DNA of 64,000 nt from Aliidiomarina soli. Its GTDB lineage: Bacteria > Pseudomonadota > Gammaproteobacteria > Enterobacterales > Alteromonadaceae. The notes under the pieces are model-generated. The model made no database searches and was not told the DNA's origin. It saw nothing but the letters and a program-made list of their open reading frames with translations. The stretch's first letter is position 1. Each line of letters begins with the position of its first letter. The stretch is taken from NCBI RefSeq assembly GCF_003986975.1, contig NZ_PIPO01000002.1, positions 496,001-560,000 on the forward strand, read 5' to 3'. The translations under genes and the position numbers were made by a program. Below, piece after piece: positions 49,670 to 58,875 of this stretch.

Positions 49670-50704
49670 ATGAAATCAGTTAAAGCTGCACTGTTAAAAC
49701 TGCTTACCCGCCTGGCAACATTGGTTCAGGACCATCCCGGGCTAATGGCAGCGTTCGGTTTTGCCTCCGGACTGGCCAGTTTTTTTCTGGTTGAGCGTAA
49801 CGAATCACTGGCACAGATGATAGCGGTGCTGATGCTGCTTAGCTGGGCATGGCTTATTCTGGAGCGCTGGTTACGTCTGGGTATTATCAAGCGGTTTGGC
49901 TTCAAAATGCCCCCTGCAGTGATGCGGTTTGCAACCCAGATGGTGCATCAGGAAAGCCTCTTTTTTACCCTTCCATTTTTTCTCGCGGCAACCACCTGGA
50001 ATCACGGTCAGCTGGTGTTTACGCTGTTACTGATTACCTGCGCGCTTATCTCCCTGATTGACCCTATCTATTACAACTGGCTGGCTCCCAAGCGCGGACT
50101 TTTTGTCGCTTTCCATGCGCTCACTCTCTTTGCCGTGCTACTGGTGGTTAGCCCTCTGTTACTCAATCTGGACACGGGCCAAAGTCTGGTACTGGCGCTT
50201 GTTTTAGCCTTGTTGTTCAGTCTACCCAGTCTCAAGGGATTCATACCCAGCGGCCGCTGGTGGCGCTTGCCGCTGATATCTCTGATGCTGGTTGTGATGG
50301 CGACGGGCGCCTGGCAGATACGCAGCTGGATCCCGCCAGCGTCGTTGCGCATGACAGAGATCACGTTGTCTCAGCAAATGGATCGTGAACTACGGGCCCC
50401 CGGGGACAGTATTCGAAACATAGAGGTGGCCAGTCTTCACCGCGACGGGCTCTTTGCCTGGACTGCGGTACGGGCCCCACGAGGTCTCAACGAACGCATT
50501 CACCACCTGTGGTTACTAAATGGCAACGAGGTTGATCGTATTACTCTGGATATCGTCGGCGGCCGCGATCAGGGCTATCGCGCCTGGACACATAAGCTTA
50601 ATTTCCCGGTTAACGCGGAAGGTAACTGGCAGGTACGGGTGGTTACTGACTCGGGGCAGTTAATAGGCCTGACCCGCTTTACCGTGGAACCTGCCTCAGA
50701 GTAA
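49670..50704 (+). CDS. Membrane protein with C-terminal DUF2914-like domain (DUF5924 type)
   Basis: 344 residues of unknown function. The first ~220 residues hold about seven hydrophobic helices; the C-terminal ~110 residues are soluble and match the DUF2914 style, with HHLWLLNGNEVDRITLDI, GGRDQGYRAWTHK and GNWQVRVVTDSGQLIG. Topology suggests the C-terminal domain is periplasmic. It stands alone between the rpsI terminator and a convergent unknown gene. Family name recalled from sequence style, not searched. Confidence 0.65.
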   Translation: MKSVKAALLKLLTRLATLVQDHPGLMAAFGFASGLASFFLVERNESLAQMIAVLMLLSWAWLILERWLRLGIIKRFGFKMPPAVMRFATQMVHQESLFFTLPFFLAATTWNHGQLVFTLLLITCALISLIDPIYYNWLAPKRGLFVAFHALTLFAVLLVVSPLLLNLDTGQSLVLALVLALLFSLPSLKGFIPSGRWWRLPLISLMLVVMATGAWQIRSWIPPASLRMTEITLSQQMDRELRAPGDSIRNIEVASLHRDGLFAWTAVRAPRGLNERIHHLWLLNGNEVDRITLDIVGGRDQGYRAWTHKLNFPVNAEGNWQVRVVTDSGQLIGLTRFTVEPASE

Positions 50705-50767
50705 ACAACCAGTGCCTGCCTGACGACGCGTTCATTCGGCGGCGCGAGCAGGGCACTGGTAACCCGT

Positions 50768-51355
50768 TTAATGGAGCGCTGCTACCTTGACGGAGTCGTC
50801 GATACGTCGGGCAATTGAGTAGCTCATGTTGCGGACGCCGGTATGCTCCATACCATAGGTATCAATTTCCCCTGCCTGTATCAGTTGTTGATTATGCAAA
50901 GAGACCAAACTCAGGCTGAATTCATTTTTATAGCGGTTAATGTAGCAACCGTTACGGCTAATGCCGAAATGCGCTCTGTGCGCCCGCTCAGGCGACACCT
51001 CAGTAAAGCGTAAGACTGCGGGGTTGGGCTGGTACGACAAACCTGTCCAACTGATAAAAAGTAGATGGTCGGCATTCTCTTGCTGTGCAAGTTCCACAAA
51101 GGCCTGACCATCATTGACATCAATGCCGTCGCCAATAGAGCGTAGTGATGTACAGCTCATGCCTGGATTCTGTTCGACCACGTACTCGCAATATGAGGTT
51201 TCAAGAACCCTGCTTGCATTGGCATCAGCAAAGGTAGCTAACACTGCAACATGCTGCACTTCTGGCTGTACGCCAGGTTGCTTAATAGTCTCGGTAGGAG
51301 TCGCTGCAACCGAAAAGGCGGCGATGAGGGATGAAATGAGTGGTGTGCTTAGCAT
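50768..51355 (-). CDS. Uncharacterised secreted protein
   Basis: 195 residues; not recognised. The N-terminus MLSTPLISSLIAAFSVAATP looks like a Sec signal peptide (cleavage near residue 18-20), followed by a mixed alpha/beta domain with three cysteines (C56, C68, C137), so at most one intramolecular disulphide. Segments ADHLLFISWTGLSY and SLSLVSLHNQQLIQAGEI read as alternating strands. Single gene, convergent with the DUF5924-type gene and divergent from petA. Coding frame and ribosome site (AGGATATGC-type) look normal. Confidence 0.65.
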   Translation of the reverse strand: MLSTPLISSLIAAFSVAATPTETIKQPGVQPEVQHVAVLATFADANASRVLETSYCEYVVEQNPGMSCTSLRSIGDGIDVNDGQAFVELAQQENADHLLFISWTGLSYQPNPAVLRFTEVSPERAHRAHFGISRNGCYINRYKNEFSLSLVSLHNQQLIQAGEIDTYGMEHTGVRNMSYSIARRIDDSVKVAALH

Positions 51356-51715
51356 ATCCTGCCCCTTATGCTTTTAAGTTTGCTTCCATTAACAGCTCGT
51401 CGAGACGAAAATTGGATGTGTTTTGCGGTATCGACATGGATTGAGTATTATTTATACAGTTAGAAATGGCAAGACGCCTTGCCAAAAGGTGTCACGCCGA
51501 TCTTCCCGGCTCTTTGTTTGTTACCTGCCAGCCCAGAAATATTCTTTGATTCGCTGAGTCTTTCATTCGCTGAGTATTAAGCACGTATAAAGAGGTGCCT
51601 AGCCTTGTAAAAGGTAGGGCTTTTCTTTATCATCACGCTTGATAAATTTGTCACAATAAAATTAGTTTTTCGCTGCGGATGCCTCCGTCAAGCGTCCAAA
51701 ACTGGAGATAAATGG
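51356..51715 (+). other. 360-bp gap upstream of petABC: stems and a direct repeat
   Basis: No gene is supported. Visible structure: a perfect stem GGCAAG/CTTGCC at 51468-51483; the direct repeat ATTCGCTGAGT at 51549-51559 and 51565-51575 (16-bp period); a terminator-like stem at 51598-51618 followed by TTTTCTTT; and TTGATA at 51639-51644 as a possible -35 for petA without a convincing -10. The ribosome site GGAG is at about 51706. Confidence 0.5.
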
Positions 51716-52309
51716 ATGAGCAATGCGCCTGTAGATAAAGGCCGCCGTCGGTTCCTGACTGTTGCTACCTCTGTTGTAGGTGGTGCAGGAGCTCTCGCTG
51801 CTGCCGTGCCTTTCATTGCTTCATGGAGTCCGAGTGTGCGAGCGCGTCTCGCCGGGGCTCCTGTTGAAATGAAAATCGACAAGATAGAGCCGGGCCAGCT
51901 GGTCAGAACTGAATGGCAAGGCCGACCTGTGTGGGTCATTCGTCGGACCCCAGAAATGCTGGAATCGTTAAGCCTGACTGATGACGAAGTCCGCGACCCT
52001 GAGTCGGACCAACCGCAGCAACCTGAATACGCTAAGAACAAACACCGTTCGATTGACCCTGAATGGTTTGTCGCGGTCGGTGTGTGTACCCATTTAGGCT
52101 GCTCTCCACAGTTTTTGCCGCGTAATTTCGGCGATATGGACGGCGTTGACTCAGGCTTCTTCTGCCCCTGCCATGGTTCGCGTTTTGACATCGCAGGGCG
52201 TGTTTTCCAGGGCGTGCCAGCACCAACCAACCTTGTCGTACCGCCATATCACTTTATCGACGACGCCACTATTTTGATTGGTCTTGGTGAAGACGAGGGG
52301 GCTGTATAA
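51716..52309 (+). CDS. petA: Ubiquinol-cytochrome c reductase Rieske iron-sulfur subunit
   Basis: Carries electrons from ubiquinol to cytochrome c1 in complex III. 197 residues: Tat-type N-terminus GRRRFLT with a TM/signal anchor (about 12-34), and the Rieske cluster motifs CTHLGC and CPCHGS near residues 124 and 150. First gene of petABC; its last base is the first base of the petB start codon. Confidence 0.97.
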   Translation: MSNAPVDKGRRRFLTVATSVVGGAGALAAAVPFIASWSPSVRARLAGAPVEMKIDKIEPGQLVRTEWQGRPVWVIRRTPEMLESLSLTDDEVRDPESDQPQQPEYAKNKHRSIDPEWFVAVGVCTHLGCSPQFLPRNFGDMDGVDSGFFCPCHGSRFDIAGRVFQGVPAPTNLVVPPYHFIDDATILIGLGEDEGAV

Positions 52310-53571
52310 TGTCACGTATTATGAACTGGATAGACGAACGTATACCTTTCAGCAACTCGCTGAAGCTGCACGTGACGCAATATCCGGCACCAAAGAATTT
52401 TAACTTCTGGTACATCATGGGCTCACTGGCCCTGGTTGTGCTGGTAAACCAGATCGTGACCGGTATCTGGCTAACCATGAACTATAACCCGAGTGCTGAC
52501 GGCGCCTTTGCCTCAATCGAATACATCATGCGTGATGTCGATTATGGCTGGCTGCTGCGCTATATGCACTCAACCGGGGCCTCCGCGTTTTTCGTGGTGG
52601 TTTATCTGCATATGTTCCGGGGCCTGATGTATGGGTCATACCAGCGTCCACGTGAACTACTGTGGATCTTCGGCATGCTGATCTTCCTTGTGCTAATGGC
52701 AGAAGCCTTTATGGGCTACTTGTTACCCTGGGGACAAATGTCGTTCTGGGGCGCGCAGGTTATTATTTCGCTGTTCGGTGCAATTCCGTTCGTCGGTGAA
52801 GATCTGACGACCTGGATCCGCGGCGACTTCGTTATTTCCGGTGCCACACTGAACCGTTTCTTTGCCTTGCATGTAATTGCCTTACCGCTGGTATTGGTAA
52901 TTCTGGTCTTCCTGCACCTGATTGCATTGCACGAAGTAGGTTCGAACAACCCAGACGGTATCAACATTAAGAAACCAAAAGGGTCTGTGCCGGACGACGA
53001 GAAAGCACCATTTGAATTCCACGAGCGTTACACAGCGAAGAAAGACATTGTCGATGCTATCCCGTTCCATCCGTACTACACGGTTAAGGATCTGGTAGGT
53101 CTGGCAGGGTTCCTGATTCTGTTTGCCTGGGTGATTTTCTTTGCGCCGACGATGGGAGGTTTCTTCCTTGAGCCGCCTAACTTCCAGGCAGCCGATCCGA
53201 TGAAAACACCGGAGCACATTGCGCCTGTTTGGTACTTCACGCCATTCTATGCAATTTTGCGTGCTATCCCGGATAAGCTACTCGGCGTTATCGCCATGTT
53301 CCTGGCCATCGTGTTCCTGTTCCTGATGCCTTGGTGGGACCGCTGTAAAGTACGTTCGGTTCGCTATCGCAGTACCTTGCACAAAGTGAACCTGACTGTG
53401 TTTGTTATCAGTTTCATTGCGCTAGGGTATCTGGGCGTCAAGCCAGCAACCGATGTGTACACTATTATGGCGCGTATCTTTACGTTCCTGTACTTCGCGT
53501 TCTTTATTGTGATGTGGTTCTACAGCAAAAACGAGCGCACTAAGCCACTGCCAGAGAGGGTTACGAAATGA
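52309..53571 (+). CDS. petB: Cytochrome b subunit of complex III
   Basis: Di-haem membrane subunit with the Qo and Qi quinone sites. 420 residues, eight expected helices. Haem-ligand His pairs lie in HSTGASAFFVVVYLH and in the segment HVIALPLVLVI...HLIALH. The Qo motif reads PVWY, the form usual in beta/gammaproteobacteria, instead of mitochondrial PEWY. Overlaps petC by 4 bp. Confidence 0.97.
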   Translation: MSRIMNWIDERIPFSNSLKLHVTQYPAPKNFNFWYIMGSLALVVLVNQIVTGIWLTMNYNPSADGAFASIEYIMRDVDYGWLLRYMHSTGASAFFVVVYLHMFRGLMYGSYQRPRELLWIFGMLIFLVLMAEAFMGYLLPWGQMSFWGAQVIISLFGAIPFVGEDLTTWIRGDFVISGATLNRFFALHVIALPLVLVILVFLHLIALHEVGSNNPDGINIKKPKGSVPDDEKAPFEFHERYTAKKDIVDAIPFHPYYTVKDLVGLAGFLILFAWVIFFAPTMGGFFLEPPNFQAADPMKTPEHIAPVWYFTPFYAILRAIPDKLLGVIAMFLAIVFLFLMPWWDRCKVRSVRYRSTLHKVNLTVFVISFIALGYLGVKPATDVYTIMARIFTFLYFAFFIVMWFYSKNERTKPLPERVTK

Positions 53572-54302
53572 TTAAGCGTTTTCTTCTAGCCTTGGCTCTG
53601 CTTCTTCCGTCGGTCGCATTTGCGGCCGGCTACAGCGGACCGCTTGATCGCGCGGACCACGACCTCAGTGACAAGGCGTCACTGCAGCGTGGGGCCCAAC
53701 TTTATATGAACTACTGCCTGGCGTGTCACTCAATGCAGTATCAGCGCTACTCGCGTACCTTTGATGACCTGGATATTCCTCAGGAACTAGGCGAAGAGTT
53801 GCTGCAATTCACCAACGAGCCGGGCGGACATAAAACCTCTGCCATTGACGGCGATGCGTCTGCAGAGTGGTTCGGTCTGACACCGCCTGACTTAACTATG
53901 GTTGCGCGTGTCCGTGGTGCAGATTTCATCTACACTTACTTACGTTCTTTCTATGCTGACGACTCGCGTCCGTTTGGTGTTAACAACGACGTGTTTGAAA
54001 ACGTTGGTATGCCGCACGTGCTCGAAGAGTTGCAGGGCACACCTCGCCGCGTTGAAGAACAGCGTATGGTTGATGGTGAAATGAAAGACGTGTACGTCGG
54101 TATTCGCGCCGATGGTAACGGGACAATGAGCCCGGAAGAGTTTGACCAGGCGATGCTTGATCTGACTAACTTCCTGGTGTACACCGGCGAGCCTATGATC
54201 CTTGAGCGTCAGCGCATGGGTTATTTCGTTATTGGTTTCCTGATTGTTTTCTTAATTCTGACAATATTGCTGAAGAAAGAGTACTGGCGCGATATTAAGT
54301 AA
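53568..54302 (+). CDS. petC: Cytochrome c1 subunit of complex III
   Basis: Mono-haem c1 that passes electrons to soluble or membrane cytochrome c. 244 residues: signal peptide MIKRFLLALALLLPSVAFA, haem motif CLACH at about residues 49-53, a distal Met candidate in the VGMPHVL region, and a C-terminal anchor helix (VIGFLIVFLILTILL). Terminator follows. Confidence 0.96.
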   Translation: MIKRFLLALALLLPSVAFAAGYSGPLDRADHDLSDKASLQRGAQLYMNYCLACHSMQYQRYSRTFDDLDIPQELGEELLQFTNEPGGHKTSAIDGDASAEWFGLTPPDLTMVARVRGADFIYTYLRSFYADDSRPFGVNNDVFENVGMPHVLEELQGTPRRVEEQRMVDGEMKDVYVGIRADGNGTMSPEEFDQAMLDLTNFLVYTGEPMILERQRMGYFVIGFLIVFLILTILLKKEYWRDIK

Positions 54303-54329
54303 TCGCCGCAGGATAAACCATAAAACATT

Positions 54330-54350
54330 GGGGGCGAAGTTCGCCCCCTT
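54330..54350 (+). terminator. Hairpin after petABC
   Basis: GGGGGCG / CGCCCCC stem with AAGTT loop and a short T tail, 28 bp after petC and before sspA. The short T tail suggests incomplete termination, so some read-through into sspAB is possible. Confidence 0.75.
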
Positions 54351-54377
54351 TGCTGTTTGCATAAACTGGAGAAAATC

Positions 54378-55013
54378 ATGGCTGTAGCTGCCAATAAACG
54401 TTCGGTAATGACCCTTTATTCTGGCAAAGACGATTTGTTCAGTCATCAGGCCCGCATTGTGCTGGCTGAGAAAGGGGTGGGTGTTGAGATCAGCTTTGTC
54501 GAAGGTGATGAAAAACCGGAAGATCTGATTCAGTTGAATCCGTATCCGGATGCGGTACCGACTTTAGTCGACCGCGAGCTGGTTCTGTACAACTCAAAAA
54601 TTATCATGGAATACCTTGATGAGCGTTTTCCGCATCCACCATTGATGCCAGTTTATCCGGTCGCCCGTGGCAACAGCCGTTTAATGATGTATCGCATTGA
54701 ACGAGACTGGTATGCATTGGCATCGACGATTCTGAAAGGCAGCAACAAAGAAGCCAACCAGGCCCGACAGGAGCTGCGTGAAGGCTTGCTGGCACTGGCG
54801 CCGATGTTTGCTGACAGTGACTACTTCATGAGCGAAGAGTTCAGCCTGGTTGATTGCTATCTGGCGCCGCTATTATGGCGTTTACCGCAGTATAAGATTG
54901 AGTTAGAAGGTTCCACAGCGAAAGAGATTAAGCGGTATATGGTACGCCTGTTTGAGCGTCCATCATTCCAGAAGTCACTGACCGAAGCAGAGCGCGAATT
55001 AGCTCAGGGTTAA
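54378..55013 (+). CDS. sspA: Stringent starvation protein A
   Basis: GST-fold protein without glutathione activity that binds RNA polymerase and affects stress and phage/virulence gene expression. 211 residues: thioredoxin-like N-terminal domain (VMTLYSGKDDLFSHQARI) and all-helical C-terminal domain. ATG at 54378 follows GGAG; an upstream start at 54357 would lie in the hairpin tail. Followed 24 bp later by sspB. Confidence 0.95.
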   Translation: MAVAANKRSVMTLYSGKDDLFSHQARIVLAEKGVGVEISFVEGDEKPEDLIQLNPYPDAVPTLVDRELVLYNSKIIMEYLDERFPHPPLMPVYPVARGNSRLMMYRIERDWYALASTILKGSNKEANQARQELREGLLALAPMFADSDYFMSEEFSLVDCYLAPLLWRLPQYKIELEGSTAKEIKRYMVRLFERPSFQKSLTEAERELAQG

Positions 55014-55037
55014 TCCTGAGCTGCGCCAAGAGGGGTT

Positions 55038-55448
55038 ATGGATCTAAAGATGTCTCCACAGCGTCCTTATTTATTGCGAGCCATGTATGACTGGCTTGTT
55101 GATAACCAATGCACACCGCATCTTATTGTGGATGCGACGTTGGAGTTTGTTGATGTGCCACAGGAACACGTGCAGGACGGCCAGATCGTGCTCAACGTGC
55201 ATCCTGATGCAGTGACTCGCTTTACCATGGATCTTAATCACGTCAGCTTTGAAGCCCGTTTTGGCGGTGCTACACGGCGTATCTGGGTCCCTATGACGGC
55301 AGTGACCGCAATCTATGCGCGCGAGAATGGCGCAGGCACTATCTTCGAACAGGAACCAGGGCTGGATGACTATCAGGGTGACCCTGAGTCCGCTTCTGAG
55401 CCAGCAGCTCCAGCGAAGGGCAAACCTTCACTGAAAGTAGTCAAGTAA
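55038..55448 (+). CDS. sspB: ClpXP adaptor SspB
   Basis: Binds ssrA-tagged proteins and delivers them to ClpXP. 136 residues: substrate-binding domain (SPQRPYLLRAMYDWLVDNQ; GQIVLNVHPDAV; AIYARENGAGTIF) and the C-terminal ClpX-binding motif KPSLKVVK. The linker between them is only about 20 residues, shorter than in E. coli SspB (165 aa). Confidence 0.96.
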   Translation: MDLKMSPQRPYLLRAMYDWLVDNQCTPHLIVDATLEFVDVPQEHVQDGQIVLNVHPDAVTRFTMDLNHVSFEARFGGATRRIWVPMTAVTAIYARENGAGTIFEQEPGLDDYQGDPESASEPAAPAKGKPSLKVVK

Positions 55449-55472
55449 GTAACGAATAAGCTGGAGCGCGCG

Positions 55473-56039
55473 TTAACGGCGCTCCAGTACATCAATAACC
55501 CGCTCCACACCATTCATGTGACGAACTTGTTCAATGGCATCGGCGGCGGCGTCAGCAGTGGTCACTCCGACCAGAAAAACTTCACCTTTTTCGCTATATA
55601 CTTTGATATTGCTATGGTCAAACTCGCTATCGGTGATCAATGCCGCTTTCACTCTTGAGGTGAGAAAGGTATCTCGCGAGCGTTCACTTAAGCTCGCTTT
55701 AGGACCGACACGGAGCTGGTCATAGACACGGTTAACGCCATTCACATCACGGGTAACCCGCACTGCCTGATCGCGAATGCGGTCGGTTTCCGCTTGCCCG
55801 AAAATCAGTACGTTGCCATTGTAAGCTACGATCTGGATGCGTTGTTCGCGAAGCGTCTGGTCATCATTGAGATGGCTTTCTACACGCAAGCGCAAACTGT
55901 TGTCGTCCACCTGAGTGCCGACATCACGCCCGTCCATGGCCACTACAGTGGCCCCGACAGCACCCCCTGCAACGACCAGGGCACAGCCGGAAAGGTTAAC
56001 CAGCAGCGGTAAACATAGCAGCATAGCCATGCGTTTCAT
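55473..56039 (-). CDS. dolP: Outer-membrane lipoprotein DolP (dual BON domain)
   Basis: 188 residues with lipobox LSGC at about 16-19 and two BON domains (about 45-110 and 120-188). DolP (YraP) supports outer-membrane integrity and BAM function at division sites in E. coli. Identity is by architecture and by the lpoA-yraN-diaA-dolP order. Overlaps the diaA stop by 1 bp. Confidence 0.93.
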   Translation of the reverse strand: MKRMAMLLCLPLLVNLSGCALVVAGGAVGATVVAMDGRDVGTQVDDNSLRLRVESHLNDDQTLREQRIQIVAYNGNVLIFGQAETDRIRDQAVRVTRDVNGVNRVYDQLRVGPKASLSERSRDTFLTSRVKAALITDSEFDHSNIKVYSEKGEVFLVGVTTADAAADAIEQVRHMNGVERVIDVLERR

Positions 56040-56608
56040 TAGGACGTCCCCCCCTGAAAAATCTGTTGTTCAATCAGACTACATAGCAGATGGCTGATAA
56101 ACAATTGCTGTTCAGTGATACGTGCCGGGTTGGCGGCCGGGATTTGTATTTCGATATCGGCCGGACCGAGCAGACCGGTTGCGTCTCCGGATTCGGTGCC
56201 AATAATAGCGATAATGGTCATCTCACGGGACAGCGCTGCTTCCATCGCCTGATGGACTCGCTCGGAATGCTGTTCGCTAATAAAGGCAACCAGAATATCA
56301 CCCTGGCTCCCAATCGCCTGTACCTGGCGCGCAATAGATTCCAGCTCAGATGTCTGGCTTGAACTCAGCCCCAACGCCAGCGCGGGAAAGGGCGGGCGTT
56401 CAAGTTCTGAGCCCTGTAATAAGAGGTCAGCGAAGTGATTGGCCACAAACAAACTCTGTCCGTCGCCGCAGCTGAATACCCGTTGCCCAGCAAGCAGGCT
56501 GGAGACCAGCAGGTCGGCAGCGTCGACTAAAACATCGGCTAATGTTTCAGAGGCGGCAACCTGAATTTGTATACTCTCGTTGTAATAGTTTTTGAGAAAC
56601 TCGCGCAT
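56039..56608 (-). CDS. diaA: DnaA initiator-associating SIS protein DiaA
   Basis: SIS-domain protein of 189 residues that binds DnaA and promotes regular initiation at oriC in E. coli. Starts MREFLKNYYNESIQIQVAA; phosphosugar-binding-like segment SCGDGQSLFVANHF and the ALGLSSSQTSELESIA region. It resembles GmhA, but context with yraN and dolP favours DiaA. Confidence 0.9.
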   Translation of the reverse strand: MREFLKNYYNESIQIQVAASETLADVLVDAADLLVSSLLAGQRVFSCGDGQSLFVANHFADLLLQGSELERPPFPALALGLSSSQTSELESIARQVQAIGSQGDILVAFISEQHSERVHQAMEAALSREMTIIAIIGTESGDATGLLGPADIEIQIPAANPARITEQQLFISHLLCSLIEQQIFQGGTS

Positions 56609-56625
56609 GGAAAACCTTAGGTTCT

Positions 56626-56976
56626 TTAAAAAGCGTCTTTGACCCAGAGTAACTCCGCCGGGTCGGCCGTAATGGCGACGACGTCAAACCGACAGGGGGT
56701 AAGATACTCGGACAAATCATTGGAATAAAGATAAACTTTTGCACAGTGACGGATCCGTTGTAGCTGACCCTGGCGGATCTGCCCCAGCGGATGCTCGACG
56801 GTCGCATTATAGCGGAACTTAACTTCGACAAAGACCCAATAGTCCTGGTCGCGCATAATCAAATCAATTTCACCGCCATGGAGGCGAAAATTACGCTCCA
56901 CCAGGGTCAGCCCCTGCGCCTTCAAATACGCTTCTGCCTGGTACTCAAAGTGTGTCCCCACTGAACGACTGCTCAT
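56626..56976 (-). CDS. yraN: YraN family endonuclease-like protein (UPF0102)
   Basis: 116 residues with the predicted restriction-endonuclease/Holliday-resolvase-like core: GEIDLIMRD followed by FVEVKFR, giving the E-x-D ... E-x-K catalytic pattern. Function not established. The 5' end overlaps the lpoA 3' end by 32 bp. Confidence 0.92.
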   Translation of the reverse strand: MSSRSVGTHFEYQAEAYLKAQGLTLVERNFRLHGGEIDLIMRDQDYWVFVEVKFRYNATVEHPLGQIRQGQLQRIRHCAKVYLYSNDLSEYLTPCRFDVVAITADPAELLWVKDAF

Positions 56977-58798
56977 TTCCGCGTTGCTCCACTATACGGC
57001 CGTTGTCGAATACGGCCCAGTGTAGCTGACGGCTGATGGCATGCTCAGAAATACGCAATTGCCCGGTTAAGCCCGGATGGTCGTAACCGGGCAGCCAGTT
57101 CATTACACTCAGGCGGGGTAACAGTTCCATTGCATCATAGCCCATCCCGATAAGCCGTTGCGACGAGGGTGACTGATTCGGACGCAATTGTTGAAAGCGT
57201 TCAAATAGAGCGCGCTCAGAATGCCGTGGTAACAGCCATGGCGCTTCTGAAAACACAATGCCGTCAAGGTCACTGCTGCCGCGGCTGTCTGAGCTTTCGT
57301 GAACCGAGGATGAGGCAAAGACCGGCAGGCGGCGGGCAAACGGACTGATATTAGTTTCGATAAAGGGTTTTAACAGCCGCGCCTGGGCTGCATCACCGAG
57401 CAGGTAGATAGCGCTGACGTCACGTCGACTACGTGGTTCAGACTCTATGGTAGTAGTGCCGGCGGCCCGTTCGACTAGCTCGATACGGTTGTTGGAATCG
57501 CGCACGTGAAGGCTTTCTGCTACCCGGTCAGGCATGTCATTGCTTGAACTGTAACGGCCAACATGGACGCTGGTCACGCCGTGTTTAGCTACCCACTGAC
57601 TTTCAAACTGGTTGGCGAGCTGCCGTCCACGTTGGGTATCAGCGCCTAGCACCAGGACATTTTCGTGGTCGCGCTGGCTAAGGTAGTCAACCGCGGATTC
57701 AACTTCGGTATCGATATCGAGGGCAAAAAAATTGTCCAGCCCCGGCTGGTAATCATCTGGTGTGCGGTTGAGCCACAATTGAACCCAGGGCATCGGCTCG
57801 TCCTGTGCGTTCAGCGTCGCGGCGAAACGGTTAACATAATCGCGAGACAATGGACCTATTACCGCTTCTATATTTTCCCGTTGCAGACGCTCTAGTACTT
57901 CGTCGGCATTGTAGGCGGTCGTGTCGATAAACAGCACGTCTTCATTTCGTTCGTTGCTTAGCGCGGCAAGCACGCCATCACGAACCGCCAGGCCTTGCTG
58001 TCCGAATTGGCCGCTCAAAGGTAACAAAACCGCTATCCGGCGAGGCTGCTCGTGGAGCCATGGCTGGTCGGCAAGCACGTCTTCAACTTGTTGTCGGGCG
58101 GGGTGGCCGGAGAACTGTTGCAGCCAGCGCTCTAATGTCGGCGCGACGGGTTCCCGGTAGTCAAGTGCCTGAGTCAGACGGGTAAATAAGCTGGTCCAGC
58201 CGCGCATCCGCTCGCTACTTTCGCGGGCAGCATTGCGCCAGTACCCGGCGGGCACATGGCTTAGATGGTGCCAGATCCGTGGATTATGGTCCTGCTCATC
58301 GTAGGTCGACAATTCGACCAATTGACGGGCGGCACTGAGGTGTCGCTGCTGCCCTGCGTAGGATTGATAATACAGGCGTAAAAGGGCAACCCGCTGCTCG
58401 CGGGAGCTGGTTCGCTCAATATCATCAAGAATCTGTTGCGCTGTCTGCCACTGTTCGAAGTAAAGCAACAAGGCGGCACGCTGCATCAGGTATTCAGTGC
58501 GTAGCCGGCTGGGCAGGGCGACATCTTCCATTTGGCTCAACACCGATGCACCCTGCTGCCATTCTCCACGGGCAAAGAAAGCTTCGCTGGCCTGGAGCAG
58601 GAACTGATAGGTCTGAGCGCGGTTCTCAGCGAGCGCTGCGCGTTCAAGGAAGTCCTCCGGGCTGGCATCGATGAGCGTCGTGGTGTCCGCTAACGGCTCA
58701 TCCTCTATAGCTGATCGGTCTGTAACCGGTGCAGATGGCTGACCCGCGCAACCCGCGAGGGCGAAAATAGCGATGCAGGCAAGTAACTTCTTTGGCAC
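56945..58798 (-). CDS. lpoA: Penicillin-binding protein activator LpoA
   Basis: Outer-membrane lipoprotein that reaches through the periplasm to activate PBP1A. 617 residues: signal MKKLL-type leader (GTG start, VPKKLLACIAIFALAGC) with lipobox LAGC, N-terminal helical TPR-like domain (about 35-240) and C-terminal periplasmic-binding-protein-like domain (about 245-610, VLLPLSGQFGQQGLAVRDG). The GTG at 58798 is chosen because it begins the leader; a longer reading to 58858 adds 20 residues that break the signal. Divergent from rsmI. Confidence 0.92.
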   Translation of the reverse strand: MPKKLLACIAIFALAGCAGQPSAPVTDRSAIEDEPLADTTTLIDASPEDFLERAALAENRAQTYQFLLQASEAFFARGEWQQGASVLSQMEDVALPSRLRTEYLMQRAALLLYFEQWQTAQQILDDIERTSSREQRVALLRLYYQSYAGQQRHLSAARQLVELSTYDEQDHNPRIWHHLSHVPAGYWRNAARESSERMRGWTSLFTRLTQALDYREPVAPTLERWLQQFSGHPARQQVEDVLADQPWLHEQPRRIAVLLPLSGQFGQQGLAVRDGVLAALSNERNEDVLFIDTTAYNADEVLERLQRENIEAVIGPLSRDYVNRFAATLNAQDEPMPWVQLWLNRTPDDYQPGLDNFFALDIDTEVESAVDYLSQRDHENVLVLGADTQRGRQLANQFESQWVAKHGVTSVHVGRYSSSNDMPDRVAESLHVRDSNNRIELVERAAGTTTIESEPRSRRDVSAIYLLGDAAQARLLKPFIETNISPFARRLPVFASSSVHESSDSRGSSDLDGIVFSEAPWLLPRHSERALFERFQQLRPNQSPSSQRLIGMGYDAMELLPRLSVMNWLPGYDHPGLTGQLRISEHAISRQLHWAVFDNGRIVEQRGNEQSFSGDTL

Positions 58799-58875
58799 AA
58801 TAAACGCTCTTGGTAATTCACATGTCCATACTATAAACGCCCAACGGCGAGGACACAATCAAAGGGCTATAGGAT

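Noticed and set aside
52309-53571. Cytochrome b Qo motif PVWY as an unusual mutation of PEWY
   Set aside because: PVWY is the normal form in beta- and gammaproteobacterial cytochrome b.
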